Shown: piece by piece, positions 44,346-53,384 of the stretch
Position numbering within the stretch: the stretch's first letter is position 1
How the letters are laid out: every line of letters starts with the position of its first letter
Assembly: GCA_963712175.1 (NCBI GenBank)
Contig: CAVQGZ010000007.1
Coordinates: 211,286 to 275,285, forward strand
Reading direction: 5' to 3'
Source of the DNA: CAVQGZ01 sp963712175
Lineage (GTDB): Bacteria > Actinomycetota > Actinomycetes > Jiangellales > Jiangellaceae
Length of the DNA: 64,000 nucleotides
Made by a program: the position numbers and the translations under genes
The notes under the pieces: model-generated
Told to the model about the DNA's origin: nothing
What the model saw: only the letters and a program-made list of their open reading frames with translations
Database searches by the model: none

Positions 44346-45407
44346 TCAAGCCGTTGTGGCCGGGTTTTCGAGTAGGCGGTAGAGGTCGCGGGCGACGTAG
44401 CGGGCGAGGCAGCGTTTGATCTCTCGGCTGGTCTTTCCTTCGGCGGTGCGGCGGGTGACGTAGTCGCGGGTGGCGGGCTGGTACTGGATCCGGCTTTGGA
44501 CCACGGTGTGCAGTGCGTTGTTGAGCTGGCGGTCGCCGTAGCGGTTGAGCCGGTAGCGGGTGGTGACTTGGCCACTGTTCGCCGGGATGGGTGCCACGCC
44601 GGCGAGCATCGCGAACGCTGCCTCGGAGTGGATACGGCCGGGGTGGGACCAGGCGCACAACACCGTCGCGGCCACGATCGGTCCGACGCCGAACTCCTCG
44701 AGCAGGTCAGGGCGCCAGCTGCGGATGATGGCCACGATCGCCTTCTGCAGCTCCCGTGCCTCTTTGAGCATCGCGTGCGCGCGACGAGCCAAGGTCCGCA
44801 GCGCCACCACGGTGCTGGTCGTCTCGGTGTCGTAGGAGGCGTGCACGCGCAGGTTCGCGGCGGTGGTGAGCATCGCGGCAAGCTTCTGTCCGCGGAACCT
44901 GACCCGGATGGGTTCCGGTGCGGCGATGACCAGGCTGAAGACCTGCTGCTGGGCCTCGGTGGAGGCGTTGATCGCGGAGCGGCGAGCAGCCAGGAGCACC
45001 GACAGGGCTTGACGTTCGCCCCCGGTGCGGGGAGTTCCCACCCGCGGTCGAGCCATCGCTTCACGCGCAGCGCGGATCGCATCGAGCGGATCGGACTTGG
45101 CGCCGTTGCGGCGCGCAGCCCGCTTCGGGCGGTCCACCTCGATGACGATCTCCGAGGACTCCAGCAGGTGACGACTCAGACCGGCGCCGTGACCACCGGT
45201 CCCCTCGATCGCCCAAGCCCGCAACGTCGCGTGGTTGTTGGCGAACTCCACCAGCTCGGCATAGCCCTCGGCGCTCGCCTCGACGGTGATCTCGTCGAGG
45301 ACACCACCAGTCGCAGCATCGACCACGGCCGCGGAGTGGGTATGGACGTGGGTGTCGACGCCGATGACGACATCGACCACCTCACGCAGATCGGTCAGAC
45401 TGTTCAT
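44346..45407 (-). CDS. IS110-family transposase (DEDD recombinase)
   Basis: The 353-residue protein has the N-terminal RuvC-like DEDD domain, with Asp18 (GVDTH), Glu68 (AIEGTG), Asp106 and Asp109 (KSDPLDA). The C-terminal Transposase_20 domain follows, with FGVGPIVAATVLCAW and a PIPANSG segment holding the conserved catalytic Ser. All key residues are present and the frame is intact, so the enzyme may be active. AAGGAGAG precedes the ATG. IS110 elements lack classical inverted ends and insert without target duplication, so the borders are not certain. Confidence 0.93.
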   Translation of the reverse strand: MNSLTDLREVVDVVIGVDTHVHTHSAAVVDAATGGVLDEITVEASAEGYAELVEFANNHATLRAWAIEGTGGHGAGLSRHLLESSEIVIEVDRPKRAARRNGAKSDPLDAIRAAREAMARPRVGTPRTGGERQALSVLLAARRSAINASTEAQQQVFSLVIAAPEPIRVRFRGQKLAAMLTTAANLRVHASYDTETTSTVVALRTLARRAHAMLKEARELQKAIVAIIRSWRPDLLEEFGVGPIVAATVLCAWSHPGRIHSEAAFAMLAGVAPIPANSGQVTTRYRLNRYGDRQLNNALHTVVQSRIQYQPATRDYVTRRTAEGKTSREIKRCLARYVARDLYRLLENPATTA

Positions 45408-45600
45408 GCGTTCTCTCCTTCGCCGGACGGGGACGTGGTTCCGGTCCGGGACGGAGGCTCGGCAGGACTGTGATGAGACACATCAGGCGCCACTAACGCC
45501 AGATGGTCAAGCTCCTGATCAGGCCAGCTCCTCCAACCGGGCCGGGGGCCGGTGACCACGAGCGGACAAGTCGCAGCAAGGCACGAAGCCAGTCACTCCG
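45408..45600 (-). ncRNA. Predicted site of the IS110 bridge RNA
   Basis: In IS110-group elements the non-coding end upstream of the recombinase gene encodes a structured bridge RNA whose loops pair with target and donor DNA. This stretch is non-coding and lies directly upstream of the recombinase. It contains several short inverted repeats, for example GATG-N5-CATC around 45470-45485. The exact RNA ends and loops cannot be drawn by eye. Confidence 0.3.
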
Positions 45601-45930
45601 GGGGTCACACCCGCGGTCACCAACCCACAGCCCAGCACCTTCGGGCTGCGTTGGCGATCCTCACAGTCACTCCGCCTGCGGACGCATCGCGGCGAGAGCG
45701 GTCTTGGGGCGCACGTGCGTCGTTTCTACTTTGGGCGAGGTTGAGCCGACCCCGGCGCGCACAGGGGCCGAGTTGCTGGACCCTGACGGTCGACCACAGC
45801 GAGCACAGGTGAGGTCGTCCCTTCCGCCTTCTCGACCGTGGTCTGCCGTAGTCAGGCTGACAGGTCTTCCGACCCACGTCGGGGTCCCCACCGAGGGGCA
45901 TTCTTCCTAGGACGGGGAAGTGAGAACCCG
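45601..45930. other. Intergenic region right of the IS110 element
   Basis: About 330 bases without a convincing gene. AGTCACTCCG occurs twice (45591-45600 and about 45665-45674), a short direct repeat near the presumed element border. A GGGGAAG motif precedes the next gene. Confidence 0.4.
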
Positions 45931-46353
45931 GTGAGCGAGACGGAACAGATGAGACCTGGCCTGGTGAATCCGACGGTGAACATCCGAATCCTGTTGGCAC
46001 TGCTCTGGGTATGCCACTTCCTGCTGTGGACGTTCGGAGACATGCTGTCGCTGCTGCAGGAGATGGGTGAGCCAGTCACCGACTCGATGCTCCTGCTTGT
46101 CGCTCCGACGACCGCGATCGGGCAGGCTCTGATGGTTGTGTTCAGCCTGCTCGGGCGTCCCACGCAGGTTCGATGGGCGAATGTGATCGTGCCTGCCGTG
46201 TACCTGCTGTTCAACATCGGGTTCTTGCTCGAAGCCACGCAGGCTTGGGAGTACTACCTCGGGGTCTTCTATGTCCTGTTCACCGTCCTGATCATGTGGC
46301 GCGCCTACAGGTGGCCCACCGACGCCCAAGATCCAGCCGCACCCCCTCCGTGA
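45931..46353 (+). CDS. Four-helix membrane protein (possibly DUF6326-like)
   Basis: The 140-residue protein has four hydrophobic segments (ILLALLWVCHFLLWTFGDMLSLL, MLLLVAPTTAIGQALMVVFSLL, ANVIVPAVYLLFNIGFLLE, YYLGVFYVLFTVLIMWRAY). The layout of a conserved Asp after the first helix resembles DUF6326 proteins, but I am not certain of the family. The GTG at 45931 is the likely start; ATG 45949 is the alternative. It ends 17 bases before the carboxylesterase pseudogene. Confidence 0.7.
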   Translation: MSETEQMRPGLVNPTVNIRILLALLWVCHFLLWTFGDMLSLLQEMGEPVTDSMLLLVAPTTAIGQALMVVFSLLGRPTQVRWANVIVPAVYLLFNIGFLLEATQAWEYYLGVFYVLFTVLIMWRAYRWPTDAQDPAAPPP

Positions 46354-46370
46354 AGGAAGGCACCAGGTCG

Positions 46371-48042
46371 ATGGCAAGCGCCCTCACACGTCTGACACGT
46401 CGCGATCGGGCAGGCGAATCCCAGGAGTCCTCGGCGACTGTCCCGGCGACGAAGCAGGGAGAGGTGGTGGGCCTCGTTGCGCCTGAGGGTGCTCACGTAT
46501 GGAGAGGTGTTCCGTTCGCGGCCTCGACCGCGGGGGCGAACCGATGGCGGGCACCGCAACCGGTTCCAGCGTGGGAGGGGCGGCGGCCATGCGTTGAGTT
46601 TGCTGACCGCTGCGCTCAGCTCACGAACCAGGGCGACGAAGACGACGGGATCGAACCTGGATTGGTGATCGGCTCGGAGGACTGACTGGCCCTCGACATC
46701 TACGCACCACCAACAGCGCAGGGCCGAGCGCTACCGGTCATGGTTTGGATCCACGGCGGACAGAACGTGTGGGGTCGCTCGGGCATGTACGACGGATCCA
46801 CCCTTGCACTACGCGAAGACGTGATCGTCGTCATCCCCCAATACCGAGTGGGGCTACTCGGCTGGTTCGCCCACCCGGCTCTTCGCGCCAACGTCGGCAC
46901 ACCCGAGGACGGGGCCGCCAGCTTCGCCATCCTTGACCTGATCGCCTCATTGGGGTGGGTCGCCGACACCATCCCCGCCTTCGGTGGCGACCCGGACTGC
47001 GTGACGATATTCGGGGAGAGCTCCGGCGGGCATAACGTCGCCATGCTGCTGGCCTCGCCATTGGCCGAAGGTTTGTTCCATCGAAGCCATGATCCAGTCC
47101 GGCAGCTTCGACAGCGTCTCCCGCGACGAGGCCGAGGGCAGCGCAGGCGAGCTAGGCAACCCGTCAAGCCAGATCGCGCAACGACTCCACGCGACCACGG
47201 CCGACGACCTTCGAGCAGCATCGATCGAACAGCTCTACGCCGCCTGCGACATCGGCGAGGGCTGGTTCGTCGACATCCCCCGGGCGATCCAGGACGGCGT
47301 CGTCCTACCAGCAACATCGATACGGGACGCGTTCACCTCCCTCGACTCGTTCCACCCAGTTCCGGTCATCACCGGCACCAACCGCGACGAGATGAAGCTG
47401 TTCTTCGGCAGCAGGCCAGACATGACCACCAAGAAGCTCGGCGTCCTACCCGTCCCCCGCGACCCGGCTCTGTATGACGCGACTGCCCGCTACATCTCCC
47501 GGGTCTGGCGGATCCGCGCAGTCGACGAACCCGCCCAAGCCATGGTCGATGCCGGCCACCACGAGGTGTACTCCTACCGCTTCGACTGGGACGACGGCGG
47601 GCGTCTACTGGCGATGGACTTCCATCAGCTGTTCGGCGCCGCCCACCGTTTCGAGATCCCCTTCGTGTTCGGCCGGTTCACCCACCTTGGCGACGCCGAC
47701 AGGTTCCTGTTCCAGAAACGCACCCTGAAGAACCGAGAACGTCTCAGCAGGGCCATGAGCCGCTACTGGGCATCCTTTGCCCGCACAGGCAAACCGACAT
47801 GCCCCGACCACCCGGATTGGCCCCACTACAGCGACCAACAAGGCACCTACCTACGCCTCGACATCGACAACGACGGCGGAATCCGTGCCGTGCCCGAGAC
47901 CGACAGCGTCGACACGCTCGCCGCAGACCTCAGCACCGACCCAAACCTCACCAACAGCCAGCGCCGCTCGATCGTGGACGAGATGAGCAACTGGATGTTC
48001 ACCCGCCCGGTTCAGGCGATCGCGCAAGCCGCGCTCGACTAG
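46371..48042 (+). pseudogene. Type B carboxylesterase with a nonsense codon and a frameshift
   Basis: The ATG at 46371 follows GAAGGAAGG. The protein starts with GEVVGLVAPEGAHVWRGVPFAA and should read S-E-D-C-L-A-L-D, but the Cys codon is TGA at 46683-46685. The same frame continues with MVWIHGGQNVWGRSGMYDG (oxyanion HGG) and FGESSGGHN (catalytic Ser). Near 47083-47089 the frame shifts by one, and the rest (MIQSGSFDSVSRDEAEGSAG to AIAQAALD) stays open to 48042. Both lesions are single events, so the gene died recently. Length without lesions would be about 556 residues, normal for the family. Confidence 0.85.
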
Positions 48043-48100
48043 CCCGGACACAGACCAGCGACCACACCAGGCCATCACCCCGGGACACCCGGGACACAAC

Positions 48101-48170
48101 GTGCTCATCGCGGTGAGCTTGGTCGTGAACGGCCTCATCATCTGGCAAGCCTGGATCTGGACCCCGTAAC
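48101..48170 (+). pseudogene. Remnant of a membrane-protein C-terminus
   Basis: The frame reads VLIAVSLVVNGLIIWQAWIW then TP and TAA. One hydrophobic helix is preserved without any upstream gene in frame. It is most likely the tail of a lost membrane protein; a 22-residue peptide starting at the GTG is a weaker possibility. Confidence 0.3.
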
Positions 48171-48196
48171 TCGGCGGCCTCGACGCGGCGTGCTGA

Positions 48197-48595
48197 TCAG
48201 TCGGCCACCGTCTGCAGCGCCCGCGCGAGGCGACCTCGGGCGTCCTCAGCAACCTCGCCCATTGCGGCGCTGCCGGTCAGGTCGACCATGGTCCGCGGGT
48301 CCAGCGCCGCCACCACCGTCCGGTCGCCCTCGCCGTAGACGACCACGTTGCACGGCAGCAGCAGCCCAATGTCGGGCTCGGACTCCACCGCTACCGCTGC
48401 CAGCTGTGGACGGCACGCCCCCAGAATCCGGTAGGGCGCCATCTGCACGCCCATCTTGGCGTGCAGCGTGGCCGCCAGGTCGATCTCGGTCAGAACCCCG
48501 AATCCCTCCTCGGCCAGCGCTGCCCGAATGCGCTTCTCGGCCTCGCTCACGGTCAGGCTTGAGGTGACCTTCAGTCCGTACTGGGTTGTCTCCAT
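48197..48595 (-). CDS. DUF302-domain protein
   Basis: The 132-residue protein is typical DUF302: YGLKVTSSLTVSEAEKRIRAALAEEGFGVLTEIDLAATLHAKMG, then YRILGACRPQLAAVAVESEPDIGLLLPCNVVVY and a final helix with a DP-x-x-MVDLTG motif. Family function is unknown; some members are linked to sulfur or redox processes. The ATG at 48595 follows GAGGTG. Confidence 0.88.
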   Translation of the reverse strand: METTQYGLKVTSSLTVSEAEKRIRAALAEEGFGVLTEIDLAATLHAKMGVQMAPYRILGACRPQLAAVAVESEPDIGLLLPCNVVVYGEGDRTVVAALDPRTMVDLTGSAAMGEVAEDARGRLARALQTVAD

Positions 48596-48945
48596 CCACC
48601 TCACTGTGCCACTCACGCGACGCGGCCGCGCTCGCCGGGCTACGCGCGCAGCTGCTCGGCCAGCCCGGTGCGGGCGAGCACTGGCCGGTGGTCGGACACG
48701 TCCCGGTTGGCGGGGAGCCGAGCCCACACAGGCCATGATCACGTGGCACCGCGGGGGCGCTAGTCGTGCAGCCCTGTTCTTTGGTGGTCGACGTCAGTGC
48801 ATCGCTGCCGCGAGCCCGGACCTCGGCCATGTCACCACCTCGAGCACAGTGCCGTCGGCGTCGACGGACACCACGGGATCCGAGTCGGCCACGCCACGTC
48901 GGTAGCCGTAGGCTCCCGTCGGCCGACCGAAGATAGGACGTTCTC
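48596..48945. other. Intergenic region with an EEP-nuclease relic
   Basis: 350 bases between the DUF302 gene and the ene-reductase. The only coding signal is the minus-strand relic at 48640-48740. The promoter of the ene-reductase should lie near 48900. Confidence 0.45.
48640..48740 (-). pseudogene. C-terminal relic of an endonuclease/exonuclease/phosphatase protein
   Basis: The frame reads RLPANRDVSDHRPVLARTGL then AEQLRA and a TAG at 48640-48642. SDHRPV is the C-terminal active-site motif of the EEP family (Ser-Asp-His). A stop closes the frame just upstream, so only the last ~30 residues survive. Confidence 0.45.
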
Positions 48946-50049
48946 GTGCCCCTTTTCGAGCCGCTCGCCCTGCCCCGAGGCACGGCCATGCCCAACCGGT
49001 TGATGCTGGCACCGCTGACCAACACGCAGAGCCACTCCGACGGGACGCTGTCGAGCGAGGAGCACCGCTGGCTCACGATGCGGGCCGAGGGCGGGTTCGG
49101 CGTCACCACGACCGCCGCCGCACATGTCCAGCGAGCAGGCCAGGGCTTCCCCGGCCAGCTTGGCGTCTTCAGCGACGAGCAGCTGCCGGGTCTGACGGAG
49201 CTGGCGGAAGACATCCACGCTGCAGGGTCCATGTCACTGGCTCAGCTGCACCACGCCGGCAACCGCTCCCCGGTCGACCTGATCGGCACGACACCAGTGT
49301 GCCCGTCCGACGACCCGAAGCACGGTGCCCGCGGCATGACAGCGGACGAAGTGCAGTCGACGATCTCGGCGTTCGCCGCCGCCGCCGCGCGGGCGGAGCG
49401 AGCCGGGTTCGACGGGGTCGAGCTGCACGGCGCCCACGGCTACCTGATCTGCCAGTTCCTGTCTTCGACGCTCAATCGGCGCACGGACGAGTACGGGGGG
49501 TCGCTGGAGAATCGCAGCCGCTTCTTGTTCGACATCCTGCACGCAGCTCGGGCGGCCACGGGGCCCGAGTTCATCATCGGCGTCCGGCTCTCGCCCGAGC
49601 GCTTCGGCATGCGCATCGACGAGATCCGGCAGGTCTCGCAGCGGCTGATCGACACCGGGCAGGTCGACTTCCTCGACCTGTCGCTGTGGGACTGCACGAA
49701 GGAGCCCGAGGAGGCCAGAGACCGACCCGACCTCGCCGGGCGCACCCTGTGCGAGGTCGCGACCGACCTGGACCACCGCACCGACCCGCAGGGCCGTCCG
49801 GTCCCCGTCGGCGTGGCCGGCAAGATCCACGACCCCTCGGACATCGAGCGGGTGCTGGAGCTCGGTGCGGACTTCCCGATCCTGGGCCGAGTCGCGATCT
49901 TGCACCACGACTACCCCAAGCGGCTGCGCGCCGACGCCGACTTCGTCCCCACACGCATTCCGGTCAGCCGCGCATACCTGGCAGCCGAGGGTGTCTCGCC
50001 GGCCTTCGTCGAGTACCTGCGCCGCTGGCCGAACTTCGTCGCCGACTGA
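48946..50049 (+). CDS. NADH:flavin oxidoreductase / old yellow enzyme family
   Basis: The 367-residue FMN TIM-barrel protein has NRLMLAPLTNTQSHSDGTLS at the FMN-binding start, the substrate-binding GVELHGAHGYLICQFLS, NRRTDEYGGSLENRSRFLFDI, and the phosphate-binding GVAGKIHDPSD and FPILGRVAILHHDYP near the end. It reduces activated C=C bonds with NAD(P)H. The GTG start lacks a clear ribosome-binding site. Confidence 0.92.
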   Translation: MPLFEPLALPRGTAMPNRLMLAPLTNTQSHSDGTLSSEEHRWLTMRAEGGFGVTTTAAAHVQRAGQGFPGQLGVFSDEQLPGLTELAEDIHAAGSMSLAQLHHAGNRSPVDLIGTTPVCPSDDPKHGARGMTADEVQSTISAFAAAAARAERAGFDGVELHGAHGYLICQFLSSTLNRRTDEYGGSLENRSRFLFDILHAARAATGPEFIIGVRLSPERFGMRIDEIRQVSQRLIDTGQVDFLDLSLWDCTKEPEEARDRPDLAGRTLCEVATDLDHRTDPQGRPVPVGVAGKIHDPSDIERVLELGADFPILGRVAILHHDYPKRLRADADFVPTRIPVSRAYLAAEGVSPAFVEYLRRWPNFVAD

Positions 50050-50087
50050 CGTCGACCGGGCCGTGGCCCTGCTACGGCAGTCGAGCG

Positions 50088-50458
50088 ATGCGGCCGTATC
50101 GACCTGGCGAGCGGGTCTCCCTCGTAGTTCGCGTCCTGCCCGTAGACAGTGAAGGCGACGAGCTAGAGGCCGAGGCGGATCGCATCTTCGCTTCCCATGC
50201 GGAGTGGATGCAGGGCACGCATCATCGCGACGGCGACAAGGCTCTGCTGCAGTACACGTTGACGAAGGGGCCGCACTCCGAACGGGAGGACGCAGTGGTC
50301 TACGCGATGACGGAGGTGTACCAGTCCCCCGCAGGTCCGGAGGATCACACAAGCAGACGCACGAGAACTGGGAGGACTACCCGGCCTTGAGGGACCTGGT
50401 GGACAAGTGCGAGGGGCCTTGGGGGGTCACCGGGATGATCCAGCAGTCTCTCTGGTGA
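50088..50458 (+). pseudogene. Frameshifted small hypothetical gene
   Basis: The reading MRPYRPGERVSLVVRVLPVDSEGDELEAEADRIFASHAEW to VYAMTEVYQSPAG is acidic and protein-like. Near 50335-50350 the coding signal moves to another frame: THENWEDYPALRDLVDKCEGPWGVTGMIQQSLW, ending at 50458. Together they would form a protein of ~123 residues of unknown family. A one- or two-base indel explains the change. Confidence 0.5.
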
Positions 50459-50623
50459 CCGCACAGGCAGCCGCGTCTTCTGGACGGTATCGATCCCCCG
50501 CCGGGCGCCGAGGGAGTCCAGCCGTGGCTCGGTCAGACGCCGACCCCCTTGGCCGCGATCGAGCCTCAAACGGCGCGCGTTTCGCGGCGGTTTGACGCAC
50601 CTCGAAACCGGCCGGGATCGGCG

Positions 50624-51103
50624 TCAGGACTGGCTGTTGAGCGTCCGGGCCAGTTCGGCGGCGAGCGAGCCGAGAGCCTCACCCCTGTAGACGCCGGCCA
50701 ACTCGTCGAGCAGCAGCGCCACGACCCTGGCCTGGGCTCGGGTCAGGACGGTCGGCGGCGTGGTCGCCGGGGACGCTTCACCAAGCTGCGCCCGCAGCGT
50801 GGCGGCGTAGTCGTCACGGTTCAACGGGTCGCCGGCCCGGTCGCGGGCCGTTGCGCTGGGTCGCGGCGCCACCATCCCTTCCGCCAGGGGTGTGCTCGAC
50901 GCAGCATGCTCAGGGCAGTAGTCAGTCCCACGGACGGGGTCGTGAGTCCAACCATCGGCATGAGTACGAGCGTGCGCGTCGGCGTCGATGTCGCGGCGCC
51001 AAGCCTCGGCTGGCGGGGGCTCGACCTGGACAGGGCAGCCGACGACGTCGCAGCTGATCACCAGCCGTCGCGTCGCGCCTCTGCCGGATCGGTGGATACT
51101 CAT
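50624..51103 (-). CDS. Hypothetical protein with possible zinc-binding cysteines
   Basis: The 159-residue protein has an N-terminal part with SCDVVGCPVQVEPPPAEAW and DPVRGTDYCPEHA, where three Cys and one His could bind zinc. A linker follows, then a helical C-terminus (TRAQARVVALLLDELAGVYRGEALGSLAAELARTL). The family is not recognised. The ATG at 51103 is the most plausible start. Confidence 0.6.
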   Translation of the reverse strand: MSIHRSGRGATRRLVISCDVVGCPVQVEPPPAEAWRRDIDADAHARTHADGWTHDPVRGTDYCPEHAASSTPLAEGMVAPRPSATARDRAGDPLNRDDYAATLRAQLGEASPATTPPTVLTRAQARVVALLLDELAGVYRGEALGSLAAELARTLNSQS

Positions 51104-51623
51104 CGCTGCCACTCTCTGCCTACGAGCCCAAGCGGTCAATACCGGCGAGGATCGTGCCGGTGGCACGTCCTCGTTTACGAAGCCCGTAGGCAGCGCTTGT
51201 GACTCTCCGCAGAGTACCGGGTCTGAGGTCGGCAAGCTCGACCGGAAGCATCTTCAGGTGCAGGCCTTCGAGCTCAGGTTGATTCCGTTCGTCCCGGGGT
51301 TGCCGATGCCCGGCCGTGACGAGGCGGCGAGGAACTCGTAGCACGCTGCCATCGACGCGAGGTCGTGCAGGATCCGCGCCTTTCGGACCTGACGTTCTCT
51401 CCCGATGCCCCAGCCGCCGGGATTCGGGCGGCGTCTCGCCGCTGTCTCGGCCTGAGGGCGCATCCAACGTGTCGAGTCGGCTCGCAGTTCGTGGTGGCCG
51501 CAGCACAGGTTCTGGACGAATCGGTGACAGCGGAGCACCGCGCTCGCGGTCTGCCGGTTGGCCGTCAAACCCCGCACGGGTCCCAGCCTGGCTTCGCGAC
51601 AGAGGCCCGCCGGCCGAGGCCGG
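51104..51623. other. Intergenic region, weak coding signal only
   Basis: 520 bases. On the minus strand, a frame ending near 51254 reads KARILHDLASMAACYEFLAA then SSRPGIG, which may be the tail of a decayed gene. Another frame ends at 51120 with TSAAYGLRKRGRATG. Neither has a start or family resemblance. Confidence 0.4.
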
Positions 51624-52052
51624 CTACGTGGCGTCGGAGTCCGACGTGCCCAGCGACCTGTCGGCGCTACGCACCACCGTGCGCAGAAACTCGTACTGCG
51701 TCGTGGTCAGCTTGTCGGCCATCTCCAGCGCCGCGTCGACCACCTTCTCCCGCCGGGACGGACGTTCCCCCAGCGCAGGGAGTGCCTCGTCGACGGTCTC
51801 GAGGAATCGGTGCACCGCATCGATGGCGGCACGCTGCCCGGACTCCACCGCCGCGAGGACGTCGTCGGAGAGCTCGGCTGTGGAGTCGACCGCACCCTTC
51901 GCTGCCGCAGCCGCGCCCTTCGTGGCCGACGGACTCTTCTTGGCCGACGGACTCTTCTTGGCCGCCGCCTTCTTCTTGCCCGGCGCCTTCTTCTTGGCGG
52001 AGGTGTTGCCCGCCGCGGGTGCCGTTGTTGCCTTCGCTTTCGACTGAGCCAT
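51624..52052 (-). CDS. Lysine-rich histone-H1-like protein
   Basis: The 142-residue protein has a basic N-terminal third made of Ala/Lys/Pro/Ser repeats (AKKKAPGKKKAAAKKSPSAKK), like eukaryotic histone H1 and the tails of actinobacterial nucleoid proteins. An acidic helical part follows (STAELSDDVLAAVESGQRAAIDAVHRFLETVDEALPALGE) and then a conserved-looking end. The repeat SPSAKK-SPSATK is encoded by a tandem DNA repeat at about 51920-51960. It probably binds DNA non-specifically through the tail. The ATG at 52052 is placed so that the basic tail is N-terminal. Confidence 0.75.
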   Translation of the reverse strand: MAQSKAKATTAPAAGNTSAKKKAPGKKKAAAKKSPSAKKSPSATKGAAAAAKGAVDSTAELSDDVLAAVESGQRAAIDAVHRFLETVDEALPALGERPSRREKVVDAALEMADKLTTTQYEFLRTVVRSADRSLGTSDSDAT

Positions 52053-52608
52053 CGTGCTCTCCTCGCTCGCCTCCCGGTCGACGCAATCGCCCCGACCTCC
52101 ACGCACCACGCCGGGCCGCTGCGACTCATCGCACTCGGCGCGGACCTCCCTGTCAGAAGAGCACGCCGTGCCCTCGAAGTACAGGGGACTCCGACTCCAT
52201 ACCTGACGGTTACCCCGTCCCCGTCGGCCCAACCGCCCCTCGAAGACGGTGCGGCGTGTGTTCCACATCCCTGGCTGCGGGTCGATGAGCGGATCTGAGT
52301 CGACGACGACACCCTGAACGCGCGATAACGACTCGCCAGGAGTCAGGACCGCGCCGTCAGCGACGTCGTCCGAGATGCGCTCAGCCGCTACCCAACCTCC
52401 AGTTGAGAATCGCCCCACAGCGGCTAGTTGGTGCGGGTGGCTCCCCGGCTCGCGGCTTCGCGTGACCGCCCTAGAGCGGGTCAGTGGGGCCTGCGTTCCT
52501 GTGTGGTGTGCGCGTCGGTGTGGGTGCGCAGCAGCGCGGGAGGACATCTGGCCCTGGGACGCCGGCCCCCAGGGCTGCACCATCGTGGGAGAGTCGAGAG
52601 GGGCAACC
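52053..52608. other. Divergent intergenic region
   Basis: About 550 bases between the histone-like gene (minus) and the SRPBCC operon (plus). No gene is convincing; both promoters should lie here. Confidence 0.45.
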
Positions 52609-53316
52609 ATGCCGATGGCATTCGATTCGCATCACCGGCAGCGCGGGCAGCGCGTGTTGCGCTCCCCTGGTGTCGGCGTGCTGGCTTCGATGGAGGGCGT
52701 GGCCCTCATGGTGGGACACCTGGTGGCCACCCCGATCATCGGCCGCGAGCGGCTGCGGTGGGGCACCCGGGGGACCGAGGCCACCGATCCACTACCCGGC
52801 GATTCGCTGGTGCCGATCCCGAAGTGGTCGCACACGCTGGGGGTCGCTGTGCACGCGCCAGCGGAGGCGGTGTGGCCGTGGCTCGCGCAGATCGGTCAGG
52901 GCCGTGGCGGCTTCTACAGCTATCAGACGCTGGAGAACCTGGCCGGGTGCCAGATCACCAACACGACCACGATCCTGCCCGAGCACCAGCATCCGGCCGT
53001 CGGCGACGGCATCCACTTGTTCCCGGACGGGCCTCCGCTGCGTATCGAGATCGCCGACCCGCCCCATGCGTTGGTGCTGTTCGGCTCACCGGCCGACGTC
53101 GGCGCCGAGGGCTTCTGGGGAGCGTCGACCTGGCAGTTCGTCGTCAACCCCGACCCCGAGGGTGGCAGCCGGCTGCTGCTGCGCTACCGCTACGACCACG
53201 GCCCGGACTGGCAGAGCCGACTCATGTTCGGGCGCTTCCCGCTCGAGGTCATCAGCTTCGTGATGAGCCGCAAGATGATGCTCGAGATCAAGCGGCTGGC
53301 CGAGGACGAGACCTGA
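52609..53316 (+). CDS. SRPBCC-family protein with hydrophobic N-terminus
   Basis: The 235-residue protein has a hydrophobic helix near residues 20-45 (VGVLASMEGVALMVGHLVATPIIG). The SRPBCC domain starts with VAVHAPAEAVWPWLAQIGQGRGGFYSYQTLENLAGC and contains the SRLLLRYRYDHGP strand. The W-P-W-L-A-Q-x-G-Q-x-R-G-G-F-Y-S-Y motif is shared with the next gene. It is first of three genes on the same strand. GAGAGGGG precedes the ATG. Confidence 0.82.
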   Translation: MPMAFDSHHRQRGQRVLRSPGVGVLASMEGVALMVGHLVATPIIGRERLRWGTRGTEATDPLPGDSLVPIPKWSHTLGVAVHAPAEAVWPWLAQIGQGRGGFYSYQTLENLAGCQITNTTTILPEHQHPAVGDGIHLFPDGPPLRIEIADPPHALVLFGSPADVGAEGFWGASTWQFVVNPDPEGGSRLLLRYRYDHGPDWQSRLMFGRFPLEVISFVMSRKMMLEIKRLAEDET

Positions 53317-53384
53317 CAGCCACCAGGTTCGGCGACGGCCGCAGACGTAGACCCGCAATGTGCGGAGCGGGGTGAGGAGCGACC

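Larger units (their letters stand above)
44256..45600 (-). mobile_element. IS110-family insertion element, approximate extent
   Basis: The transposase gene is flanked by short non-coding arms: about 90 bases up to the Doc antitoxin on its 3' side, and some 190-500 bases on its 5' side. The borders given are estimates. A weak hint is GTGACTG at 44308-44314 and its inverse CAGTCAC at 45590-45596. The element sits directly in front of the antitoxin promoter region and may have moved in beside it. Confidence 0.5.

Noticed and set aside
46683..46685. The TGA at a conserved Cys in the carboxylesterase as a selenocysteine codon
   Set aside because: No selenocysteine-insertion-type hairpin is evident just after it, and a separate frameshift downstream already makes the gene a pseudogene.
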